Source of the DNA: an uncultured bacterium
Lineage (GTDB): Bacteria > Patescibacteriota > Minisyncoccia > Phycocordibacterales > UBA9973
Direction: 5' to 3'
NCBI GenBank assembly: GCA_903895055.1
Contig: CAITSL010000054.1
Coordinates: 1-13,706, forward strand
Length of the DNA: 13,706 bases
A program made the position numbers and the translations under genes. The notes below the pieces were generated by a model. The model saw only the letters and a program-made list of their open reading frames with translations. It ran no database searches and had not been told where the DNA came from. Positions 1-5,980 of this stretch are shown piece after piece (positions within the stretch are counted from its first letter, which is position 1; each line of letters opens with the position of its first letter).

Positions 1-90
1 AAATCTTCTAATAATTTCGCCTATTAAGCCCTTGCGGACGCCATCCGGCTTGATCATTACATATGTTTGTTCTTCTGTTGGATGTTTCAT
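1..90 (-). CDS. ndk: Nucleoside diphosphate kinase, N-terminal part (cut by window edge)
   Basis: The enzyme transfers the gamma phosphate from ATP to NDPs through a phosphohistidine, the last step of NTP and dNTP synthesis. Only the first 30 residues are in the window. They contain MIKPDGVRKGLIGEIIRRF, which matches the signature first strand and helix of the NDK family (KPDGV..GL.GEII.RF). The catalytic histidine and the rest of the roughly 140-150-residue protein lie beyond position 1. The ATG at 88-90 fits the family N-terminus, with MKHPTEEQ preceding the first strand. No SD is visible. A well-formed promoter lies at 123-151. The identification is secure despite the truncation; intactness of the gene cannot be judged here. 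Confidence 0.92.
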   Translation of the reverse strand, partial: MKHPTEEQTYVMIKPDGVRKGLIGEIIRRF

Positions 91-122
91 ATTATTCAAT
101 ATTTTAAAATTATAATATGTTT

Positions 123-151
123 ATATTAGCAGATTTTCGCAAAATTTTCAA
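123..151 (-). promoter_or_regulatory. Sigma70-type promoter for ndk
   Basis: On the minus strand TTGAAA (146-151) is followed by a 17-bp spacer and TAATAT (123-128), with TGC directly before the -10 (extended -10). The start of transcription would be near 116, giving a leader of about 26 nt. The -35 sits just beyond the T-rich tail of the preceding terminator, so ndk appears to be its own transcription unit. A second TATAAT-like box lies closer to the gene and could be an alternative. Confidence 0.7.
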
Positions 152-154
152 ATA

Positions 155-193
155 GAAAGAAAAAGGAGATTGTCTTTTAAAAAACAATCTCCT
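155..193 (-). terminator. Rho-independent terminator of the 57-residue gene
   Basis: A perfect 10-bp stem is formed by AGGAGATTGT (164-173) and ACAATCTCCT (184-193), with a 10-nt A/T-rich loop. Read on the minus strand it is followed by a T-rich tract (complement of 155-163). It begins 3 nt after the stop codon of the small gene at 196-369, which strongly supports that gene being expressed as a single-gene unit. Confidence 0.8.
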
Positions 194-195
194 AT

Positions 196-369
196 TTACC
201 CGTTGGCTACAATTTGTTCTATTACTCCTGTCTCGGGATGCCTTAATATGATTATATGATTATTAAAAACCCATACCTCAAAATTTCCAATATTATCGAC
301 ATGTTTATAATCTGCATCCCCTAATTGTTTACAAGAACAAATTTCCCCTACTTTTACTATTTCTCCCAT
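196..369 (-). CDS. Small hypothetical protein, 57 aa
   Basis: I do not recognise this protein. It starts with MGEIVKVGEICSC and ends with GVIEQIVANG, and contains a Cys-x-Cys pair (residues 11 and 13). The predicted fold would be mostly beta strands (alternating hydrophobic segments near residues 29-41 and 49-55). No signal peptide or membrane segment is visible. Three independent signals frame it as a real gene: an extended -10 promoter upstream, a strong SD (TAAGGGGG, 6 nt before the ATG, one mismatch from the ideal TAAGGAGG), and an intrinsic terminator 3 nt after the stop. It is almost the only gene in the window with a canonical SD. Neighbours on the same strand are the TraG-like ATPase upstream and ndk downstream. 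Function is unknown. Confidence 0.75.
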   Translation of the reverse strand: MGEIVKVGEICSCKQLGDADYKHVDNIGNFEVWVFNNHIIILRHPETGVIEQIVANG

Positions 370-409
370 AGCTACCCCCTTATTTAAAGAAGTTTTTATT
401 TCAATTTAT

Positions 410-418
410 ATTATATCA
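410..418 (-). promoter_or_regulatory. Extended -10 promoter for the 57-residue gene
   Basis: The minus strand reads TGATATAAT here, a perfect TGN-TATAAT extended -10. No good -35 is seen, which is tolerated with extended -10 promoters. The upstream part would overlap the last codons of the ATPase gene. The predicted leader is about 34 nt and carries the SD at about 375-382. Confidence 0.55.
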
Positions 419-421
419 CCT

Positions 422-3181
422 TTACTGCTTTTCGTATTTCGCCATAATTTCTCCTTCGATTTCTTCGCGGTCGCGGCCGTATTTCAGATATGAAAGCTGT
501 TTCAGGTTTTCCACCAATTCCGGATTCCCTTTTTCTGGCGCAAGGGTCATTAAATTAAATGGCTTGGTTGGTTGGCCATTTACGAGCATTGAAATGTACG
601 CATTGTAGTTATCCAATTTCATAATATCTTGAGCTTTAAAAGTTGGTTGAAAGCGTTTTTCCAAAAATTCCGCATCCTCGGAGCTGACTCGAAAGACCGC
701 CATGGAACCCACGTTCCCAAAAACCGCGTTTTTGATTCCTTCTTCCAGCTGAGAAATATATTGATGCGCGATATTGAGCGACAAACGATATTTTCTGGCT
801 TCGGACAAAATAGAAGCGATGGAATCGGTCGTGACATTTTGAAATTCATCGATATACAGATAGAAATCATTCATTTTTTGTCCAAACATGTCTACTCGAG
901 AAAGCGCCGCCATTTGGATCTTACCCACCAACACCAGTCCGATCAAATTGGCATTCATTTCTCCCAGCCGTCCTTTGGAAAGATTCACCAACAGAATTTT
1001 TTTCTGATCCATAATTTCACGGAAATTGAAAACCGAACGCTCTTGCAAAACCACCGGGCGCATAATGTCGTTGGAAATAAAATTATCGAACTTGGAAGTG
1101 ATATAAGGCACAAAATTAGCCAAACTTTGATCTCCGGTCGTTTGCTCCGCCGCAATCCAAAACTGTTTAATGATTGGATTTTTGCATTTTGATAATTTCA
1201 TATCCCGAAATTCTTTATCGGCTAAGACTCGCGAGATTTCAAGCAAAGTACAGCCAGATGCCGGATCTTCCATAATCAAAAATGCTGAGTTTTTGAAATA
1301 TTGTTCAAACATCGGTCCACCGGAAGTTTTCATATCAAATAATTTATTGAAAATTCCCATCAGTTCGTTGACCACGAAAGTTTTCTGTTCCGGATATTTG
1401 GGGTCAAATTCAAGCATGTTTAAGCCCATCGGACGTGCCGTGTAAGCCGGGTCAAAATAAATCACATCATCAATCCGCTCTTTGGGGATACGCGAAAGGA
1501 TCGTTTGAATGTCTGTGCCATGCGGATCTATATAACAACAACCGTCTCCATTTTTTATGTCTTGAGTAATCATATTGAGCATTATATTTGTTTTACCCAC
1601 CCCAGTCTGACCGATAACATACATATGTCGCATGCGGTCTTCCCTTGCCATTCTTGCTTCCGTATCTCTGCCCCGGTAACTATTTATTCCAAGCAACACT
1701 CCGTCTGTACTCATTTCAAGTGGAGCTGGAGCAATGCCAGCTTTGGCTTCTTTCAATTGAGCTTGGCCCGAAATACCAACTGGAAAATGAAAGACCGAGG
1801 CAAGTTCTTTTAAATTCATCGGCAAGATTTTATCCGAAGAAAAAGTACGATAAGAAAAATCATGAAAAAGTTTTTTTAGATCACTGCCGGTCATTTCTTC
1901 AAAGACAATTCCATTCGAGGCCGCTTCGGTAAATTGATTAAAAGAAGATTCTATTTCTTTCAAGATCGCTTCGGCTCTTTCACGCGTTTCCCCAGAAGTC
2001 ACGATGCGAATATTGGCTTTCAGAATGGTGCTTTTCACTTTATTGCCTATCTTTTCAGCCGCTCCTTCATCCACCGAACGCCTGCCTTTCATGTACTTTT
2101 CTTTTTTCTCTTCTTTTTCTTTTGCCCCAAAAATGAGTTCTTTAGAAACTTTCAGAAAGGCGTGGTTGAATTTATAAAGGTTATCGTCGGCATGTTTCAC
2201 CGAAGTGCCATCTTTGACATCATCCAGTATTTTATGAAATTCATTAATAAATTTATTGCCGGCTGGAGCAATGATGAATTGAATCGCGGCTCCTTCGCCT
2301 TTGGTTTTTAACTTGGAAAAAACGTTTAAAATCATATTCATCGGATCGTGCTCTATGTTGTCATATGTTTTGATGGGCATCACTCCACGTTCCGTAAAGC
2401 TCGCATAGGCGCCGACAGATCCGCCTTTTTCATTGAAAACATTGTAATCATCCGGGACATCTTTGATTTTGGCATCATGATAAAAAGCTAGCACTTGTTT
2501 TTCAAACAAAGAGATATGTTTGTTGGGCACAGCCGCATAGATAATAACTTGATCGCTTTCGCTCGAGAGTGCCACTTCCAAGGTAAAGTAATTTTCTTTT
2601 TCATTATTATCGCCTTCAGAAATAGATTGCATCCCGGCATAGAATTGCTCCATCGCGCTAATAAACTCTTTAAAACTTTTTTGTTTATCGGCTTCATCCA
2701 AAGGCGGTGGTAAAGTAATCTCAAAAAGAGTCATATTGAGAGATTTATAAAGCGGAGTGCCTTCTTTGAGCCCCGGTACCGCTTGGCCAGTTTTCAGATA
2801 TTGGACCAGCAATCTTTGAAAATCGTCATCCACGTGCGGATTATTCATTGATTCCACTACCGATAGGGCATTTTTGATCCCTTTAGTGATTACAAGTCCG
2901 AGTAGTTCTTCCATGATTGTATCGTGAGCTTCCGGTTTTAATTTTAAAACAATCATATCCGATTCTTTTCTGCTTAATAAAGTATCTTTATGAATTACTT
3001 CTTTAGCAGGTATTTCTTTATAGGTGGAAATTACATCCCTTACGGCAGTTTCACCCGCATGTTCAAAATGGCCTTTACCAATAAGTTCCTGTTCTCTCTT
3101 GGCCACATGCGCGCGCAAATAATCAAGTTCCTCGGTTGGACTTTTAAACTTGGGCATTTCTTTTAGAAAAGACGGGTTCAT
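422..3181 (-). CDS. TraG/VirD4-like (HerA/FtsK superfamily) P-loop ATPase, 919 aa
   Basis: A large soluble ATPase of the type IV secretion / conjugation coupling class. The N-terminal half (about 1-480) is unassigned; it includes a very charged Lys/Glu segment near 350-380 and a segment at about 385-415 resembling the N-domain of VirB4/TraC-like proteins. The motor domain holds a Walker A GQTGVGKT (524-531, K530), the family motif IDPHG (551-555), a Walker B YLYIDEFQN ending in D778-E779, and an AHQ motif (805-807) with the preceding ARKYR. No transmembrane helices are seen, unlike classical VirD4/TraD. The ATG at 3181 is preceded by no SD; a TGC-TATAAT box places +1 on the A of the start codon. 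No other T4SS or pilus gene is in the window, so substrate and partner are unknown. DNA or protein translocation is an inference from the family. Confidence 0.85.
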   Translation of the reverse strand: MNPSFLKEMPKFKSPTEELDYLRAHVAKREQELIGKGHFEHAGETAVRDVISTYKEIPAKEVIHKDTLLSRKESDMIVLKLKPEAHDTIMEELLGLVITKGIKNALSVVESMNNPHVDDDFQRLLVQYLKTGQAVPGLKEGTPLYKSLNMTLFEITLPPPLDEADKQKSFKEFISAMEQFYAGMQSISEGDNNEKENYFTLEVALSSESDQVIIYAAVPNKHISLFEKQVLAFYHDAKIKDVPDDYNVFNEKGGSVGAYASFTERGVMPIKTYDNIEHDPMNMILNVFSKLKTKGEGAAIQFIIAPAGNKFINEFHKILDDVKDGTSVKHADDNLYKFNHAFLKVSKELIFGAKEKEEKKEKYMKGRRSVDEGAAEKIGNKVKSTILKANIRIVTSGETRERAEAILKEIESSFNQFTEAASNGIVFEEMTGSDLKKLFHDFSYRTFSSDKILPMNLKELASVFHFPVGISGQAQLKEAKAGIAPAPLEMSTDGVLLGINSYRGRDTEARMAREDRMRHMYVIGQTGVGKTNIMLNMITQDIKNGDGCCYIDPHGTDIQTILSRIPKERIDDVIYFDPAYTARPMGLNMLEFDPKYPEQKTFVVNELMGIFNKLFDMKTSGGPMFEQYFKNSAFLIMEDPASGCTLLEISRVLADKEFRDMKLSKCKNPIIKQFWIAAEQTTGDQSLANFVPYITSKFDNFISNDIMRPVVLQERSVFNFREIMDQKKILLVNLSKGRLGEMNANLIGLVLVGKIQMAALSRVDMFGQKMNDFYLYIDEFQNVTTDSIASILSEARKYRLSLNIAHQYISQLEEGIKNAVFGNVGSMAVFRVSSEDAEFLEKRFQPTFKAQDIMKLDNYNAYISMLVNGQPTKPFNLMTLAPEKGNPELVENLKQLSYLKYGRDREEIEGEIMAKYEKQ

Positions 3182-3187
3182 GGATAT

Positions 3188-3196
3188 ATTATAGCA
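3188..3196 (-). promoter_or_regulatory. Extended -10 promoter giving a leaderless ATPase mRNA
   Basis: The minus strand reads TGCTATAAT, then six bases (ATATCC), then the ATG of the ATPase gene. With the usual 6-nt distance from the -10 to +1, transcription starts at the A of ATG. There is no SD. A convincing -35 is not visible; that position falls inside the arm of the adjoining inverted repeat. Confidence 0.6.
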
Positions 3197-3197
3197 C

Positions 3198-3312
3198 CAA
3201 CAAGGATAATTCTTAAGATTTTTGAGGCTACGGAGCGCGCCGGCGCGAGTCCTGAGGAATTTTTCAGCAGAAAAATATCCGGACTCAAAAATTTTAAGAA
3301 TTTTTCTTGTTG
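3198..3312. repeat. Imperfect inverted repeat with internal palindromes (MITE-like or structural element)
   Basis: Two 29-bp arms (3198-3226 and 3284-3312) are reverse complements at 26 of 29 positions. The 57 bp between them holds a perfect 12-bp GC palindrome (3236-3247) and a second hairpin in which GAGTCC (3247-3252) pairs with GGACTC (3281-3286), enclosing a further A/T stem (about 3256-3280). It fills the gap between the map stop (3315) and the promoter of the ATPase gene. No T-run follows on either strand, so it is not a typical terminator. It could be a mobile palindromic repeat or an RNA processing or stability structure. Confidence 0.7.
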
Positions 3313-3314
3313 AT

Positions 3315-4082
3315 TTAAATTTTGGTCAAAATCTCCGGTTCTCCATCGGTGATTAAAATCGTATGTTCAAAATGCGCGCTTTTTTTATGATCAGCAGTCC
3401 GAAAGGTCCAGCCATCTCTGTTTAAATTTACATTTTTAGTACCCATATTCAACATGGGCTCTATGGCAATTACCATTCCTGGAACCAATTTGGCGCCAGT
3501 CCCCGCCTTGCCGAAATTTGGAATAAACGGGTCTTCGTGGATTGCTTTCCCGACACCATGCCCCGCCAGCACTTCTACAATGCCATGTTTATGTTTTCGT
3601 ACAAAATTCTCTATCGCATTGCCAATATCTCCTATTTTATTGCCACTATACGCCACGCTAATACCTATTTCCAATGCTTTTCTAGTCGTCTCTATTAATT
3701 TTAAAGAACCGGAACTAACTTCGCCCACTCCCACAGTTATCGCCATATCGGTAAAAAGATTTTTATGTTTTAAACCCAAATCTAAAGAAACGATATCCCC
3801 CGCTTCTAAAATTCTGTTTTTATTTGGAATGCCATGCACCACTTCATCATTTACCGAAACACATAAAGATGCGGGGTAAGGGCTAGTCGCCCCTTCCGGA
3901 CGATAATTTAAAAAAGCCGGATAGTCACCCATTTCTCTAATCAGACCTTCCGCATATTTGTTGAGCTCCCAAGTAGAAATTCCCGGGGCAACACGCTCCG
4001 CCGTTTTATGCAAAACAAAAGCCAAGCGCTTCCCGCCTTCTCGAAGTATTTCTATTTCTTCCGGTGTTTTGATAATTATCAT
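3315..4082 (-). CDS. map: Methionine aminopeptidase type I
   Basis: Removes the initiator methionine from nascent proteins with small second residues. At 255 aa it has the normal length of a bacterial type I enzyme with no N-terminal extension. The five metal ligands are all visible: D101 (in SLDLG), D112 (in TDMA), H175 (in GHGVG), E208 (in IAIEPM) and E239 (in HFEHT); H83 in VVHGIP is the usual substrate-site histidine. The start codon overlaps the stop of the upstream UMP kinase gene by 4 bp (ATGA), which implies translational coupling. It is the last gene of the adk-pyrH-map unit. In many bacteria map follows secY-adk and precedes infA and rpmJ; here neither follows. Confidence 0.96.
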   Translation of the reverse strand: MIIIKTPEEIEILREGGKRLAFVLHKTAERVAPGISTWELNKYAEGLIREMGDYPAFLNYRPEGATSPYPASLCVSVNDEVVHGIPNKNRILEAGDIVSLDLGLKHKNLFTDMAITVGVGEVSSGSLKLIETTRKALEIGISVAYSGNKIGDIGNAIENFVRKHKHGIVEVLAGHGVGKAIHEDPFIPNFGKAGTGAKLVPGMVIAIEPMLNMGTKNVNLNRDGWTFRTADHKKSAHFEHTILITDGEPEILTKI

Positions 4083-4762
4083 GAAATTTTTGTTCCTAAA
4101 AATTCTTTCCCGTTCAAATAATTTGCTAAATTTTCGATCGGCTTGCCGTTCATGATTATCACTTCCATCTCATCCTCTTCCGCCATTTTGGAGGCCATCG
4201 GATCGAATGGAAAATTCAATCCCGGAATCCAGTCTTTTGGAATTAGTGCATGGAAATCTGCCCAAGATATCTTTTCGATCGCCTGAGCATTCGGATTTTT
4301 CTTCGGATCAGAATCATACACATGGTCAACATTGGAAAGATTGATGATTTTCTTTGCGCCAATATTTTTCGCCAGGTATACAGCCGCTAGATCGCTTGAA
4401 TTTCCCGGCTTCCAACCGCCTCCAACAATGATCGGCTTACTTTTATCGGGAACTATCTCCGGATTCATGATTATTTTTTCATATGCTTTGTCGCCAAAAA
4501 TTATACGGACAAATTCGGCATTCAGCCTAGTAGCCGCTATCCCCAGCCAGTCGAGTTCATCACTCGAGGGGTTTATCACATCTGCTAGGCTACTGTTATA
4601 TCTACGGCAAAGCTTCCCCCCGCCGGTAATAATTGCAAATTTTTTACCTTCTCCCACTTGCGCAAGAATCAGCCTTCTGAAATCTTTCAAAAAATCCACG
4701 TCCAAATTGTCAGGTATAATGAGCGAACCGCCGAGTGAGATAACAATAGTTTCGTCTTTCAT
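4079..4762 (-). CDS. pyrH: UMP kinase, archaeal-type (amino acid kinase fold)
   Basis: Phosphorylates UMP to UDP. The 227-aa protein has the amino acid kinase fold: GGS (11-13) and GGGK (47-50) for phosphate binding, NSSD with D124, a nucleotide-binding segment NVDHVYDSDPKKNP (144-157), and DPMAS (187-191). The order and wording of these motifs (VISLGGSL..PD, GGGK, TDAVA-like segment, SNVDGVY.DPKK-like segment, DP.A.K) match the archaeal UMP kinase subgroup as I recall it better than the longer E. coli-type PyrH. It starts one base after the adk stop (TAA-T-ATG) and overlaps map by 4 bp. The insertion of a UMP kinase between adk and map is unusual compared with model bacteria. Another small-molecule kinase of this fold is possible but less likely. 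Confidence 0.85.
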   Translation of the reverse strand: MKDETIVISLGGSLIIPDNLDVDFLKDFRRLILAQVGEGKKFAIITGGGKLCRRYNSSLADVINPSSDELDWLGIAATRLNAEFVRIIFGDKAYEKIIMNPEIVPDKSKPIIVGGGWKPGNSSDLAAVYLAKNIGAKKIINLSNVDHVYDSDPKKNPNAQAIEKISWADFHALIPKDWIPGLNFPFDPMASKMAEEDEMEVIIMNGKPIENLANYLNGKEFLGTKIS

Positions 4763-4763
4763 A

Positions 4764-5351
4764 TTAAAAATTCAAGGCTTTTATAATATCTTTGTGCACG
4801 TCTTCGATTGATTGCTCTCCGTTGATGGTGTAAATTTTATAACCAACTTTTCCTTTAAAATAATTTATGGAAGGTATCACATTATTCTTGAATTCTTCGA
4901 TTCTCTTTTCCATTCCGGCTTTTGTATCATCCGCTCGTCCGCGCAATAAATTGCGTTTTACCGCTTCTTCCTCCGAAAGTTCAATATAAATTATATTTAT
5001 ATTTTCTCTTTTATAAAATTCCATCATCTGTTCAAAAGTTTCCGATTGAACCGCTGTTCTTGGATACCCGTCCGTGATCAGATGTTTCTTTTCGTCTAAA
5101 GAATTTACCAGAATATTAGTAAAAATAGAATTAGTGAGAAAGTTCGGAACAAGCGCCCCACGAAGGATATGTTCTTTTGCTATACTCGCGGCATAATTTT
5201 TGGATTCCGCAAATTTTCTGAAACCTTCTCCCATCCCGGCATAAACACATTCTTTTCCATCTTTCCCTTTCAAAAAATCCATAAGCAACTTTATCTGAGT
5301 TCCTTTGCCTGAACCAGCTAGACCATAAAATACAAATGTTTGTGTTTCCAT
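4764..5351 (-). CDS. adk: Adenylate kinase, short-LID form
   Basis: Interconverts AMP + ATP and 2 ADP. The 195-aa sequence shows a P-loop GLAGSGKGTQ (10-19, with Leu-Ala in place of the usual Ala-Pro), an AMP-binding region with R45 in GEGFRKF, DGYPR (94-98, equivalent to DGFPR) and RGRADD (137-142). The segment between the LID arginines is short, so this is the variant without an extended or zinc-binding LID. The ATG at 5351 directly precedes the P-loop strand, as expected. It is the first gene of adk-pyrH-map and is divergent from the CMP kinase gene. The expected bacterial position next to secY is retained, but separated by one inverted gene. No SD precedes it. Confidence 0.93.
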   Translation of the reverse strand: METQTFVFYGLAGSGKGTQIKLLMDFLKGKDGKECVYAGMGEGFRKFAESKNYAASIAKEHILRGALVPNFLTNSIFTNILVNSLDEKKHLITDGYPRTAVQSETFEQMMEFYKRENINIIYIELSEEEAVKRNLLRGRADDTKAGMEKRIEEFKNNVIPSINYFKGKVGYKIYTINGEQSIEDVHKDIIKALNF

Positions 5352-5357
5352 TCTTTA

Positions 5358-5386
5358 AGAATACAAAATTTGGGCTTAAAAAACAA
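5358..5386 (-). promoter_or_regulatory. Possible weak promoter for adk-pyrH-map
   Basis: TTGTTT (5381-5386), a 17-bp spacer and TATTCT (5358-5363) lie on the minus strand. Six bases separate the -10 from the ATG, so the transcript would start at the start codon. Both boxes are poor (TATTCT matches 4 of 6). It is supported mainly by its position in a divergent gene pair and by the same geometry at two other genes. Confidence 0.35.
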
Positions 5387-5404
5387 CCCCAAATATGTTA
5401 TATT
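5376..5404 (+). promoter_or_regulatory. Extended -10 promoter of the CMP kinase gene
   Basis: TGTTATATT (5396-5404) forms TGN-TATATT, with TTAAAA (5376-5381) at 17 bp. Six bases follow before the ATG at 5411, which again puts +1 on the start codon. No SD is present (only AAAAAG). This supports choosing the ATG at 5411 over the in-frame ATG at 5336. Confidence 0.55.
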
Positions 5405-5410
5405 AAAAAG

Positions 5411-5980
5411 ATGAAAAAAGAGATCATCACTATCTGCGGAGGCCTGGGAAGTGGGAAATCAAGCACTGCTAAAGAAGTGGCGCGAACTTTAGGTTTTAAG
5501 CATTTTTCTTCTGGAGATTTTTTCCGTCAAGTAGGTTTAGAATTAGGTTTGTCTGTGACTGAAACCAATATAAGAGCCGAGACTGATCCAAGGATAGACG
5601 AAATGACGGATCAAAAGATGAGAAATCTAAATAATTCTGAAAAAATTGTAGTCGATTCACGTTTAGCATTTCATTGGATTCTAGAATCTTTTAAAGTTTA
5701 TTTAGATTTACCTCCCGAGATAGCAAAGGAAAGAATCTTAAATAGCATTAAGGAAAATAAGTTACGTGAACAAAGTGAACAAGCAAAAACCAGTGAAGAA
5801 GTTTTTACCAAGATGACCAAACGTTTCGATAGTGAACAAAAAAGATATTGGGATTTGTATAAGATAAACAATGCCGACAAAAGCCAGTTTGATTTAGTGA
5901 TAGATACAAACAAAAACAACCTCAAAGAGGTTGTTGAAATTATAGTTTCTGAATACAAGAAATGGATTGTTGAAAATTAA
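5411..5980 (+). CDS. cmk: Cytidylate kinase, archaeal-type
   Basis: Phosphorylates CMP (and probably dCMP) to the diphosphate. The 189-aa protein begins with ITICGGLGSGKSS, a P-loop at 10-18, then KHFSSGDFFRQVG (30-42), the nucleotide-binding counterpart, VDSRLAFHW (81-89), and a C-terminal KRYWDLYKI..ADKSQFDLVIDT. This layout resembles the archaeal CMK subgroup (about 180-190 aa) rather than the roughly 225-aa E. coli Cmk. An in-frame ATG at 5336 would add 25 residues before the P-loop strand and overlap adk; I chose 5411 from family fit and promoter position. It is the only plus-strand gene, divergent from adk and convergent with secY, overlapping the latter by 4 bp. The orientation suggests insertion into an ancestral secY-adk arrangement. 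Confidence 0.85.
   Translation: MKKEIITICGGLGSGKSSTAKEVARTLGFKHFSSGDFFRQVGLELGLSVTETNIRAETDPRIDEMTDQKMRNLNNSEKIVVDSRLAFHWILESFKVYLDLPPEIAKERILNSIKENKLREQSEQAKTSEEVFTKMTKRFDSEQKRYWDLYKINNADKSQFDLVIDTNKNNLKEVVEIIVSEYKKWIVEN
5912..5935 (-). terminator. Terminator of the secY transcript, inside the cmk coding sequence
   Basis: AACAACCTC (5915-5923) and GAGGTTGTT (5927-5935) form a perfect 9-bp stem with a 3-nt loop. On the minus strand the stem runs directly into a T-rich tract (complement of 5909-5916). On the plus strand no T-run follows. It lies about 42 bp past the secY stop and is encoded within the last 22 codons of cmk. Confidence 0.65.

Noticed and set aside
629..2311. Several plus-strand open frames opposite the ATPase gene
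   Set aside because: They are antisense shadows with no recognisable motifs or SDs, and the ATPase reading is supported by clear motifs.
3198..3312. The inverted repeat as a simple terminator of the map unit
   Set aside because: No T-run follows the stems on the minus strand, and the arms are far longer than in a normal intrinsic terminator.
5336..5410. Longer N-terminus of cmk (25 extra residues from an upstream ATG)
   Set aside because: It would overlap adk, does not look like the family, and contains the predicted promoter. The ATG at 5411 starts directly before the P-loop strand.
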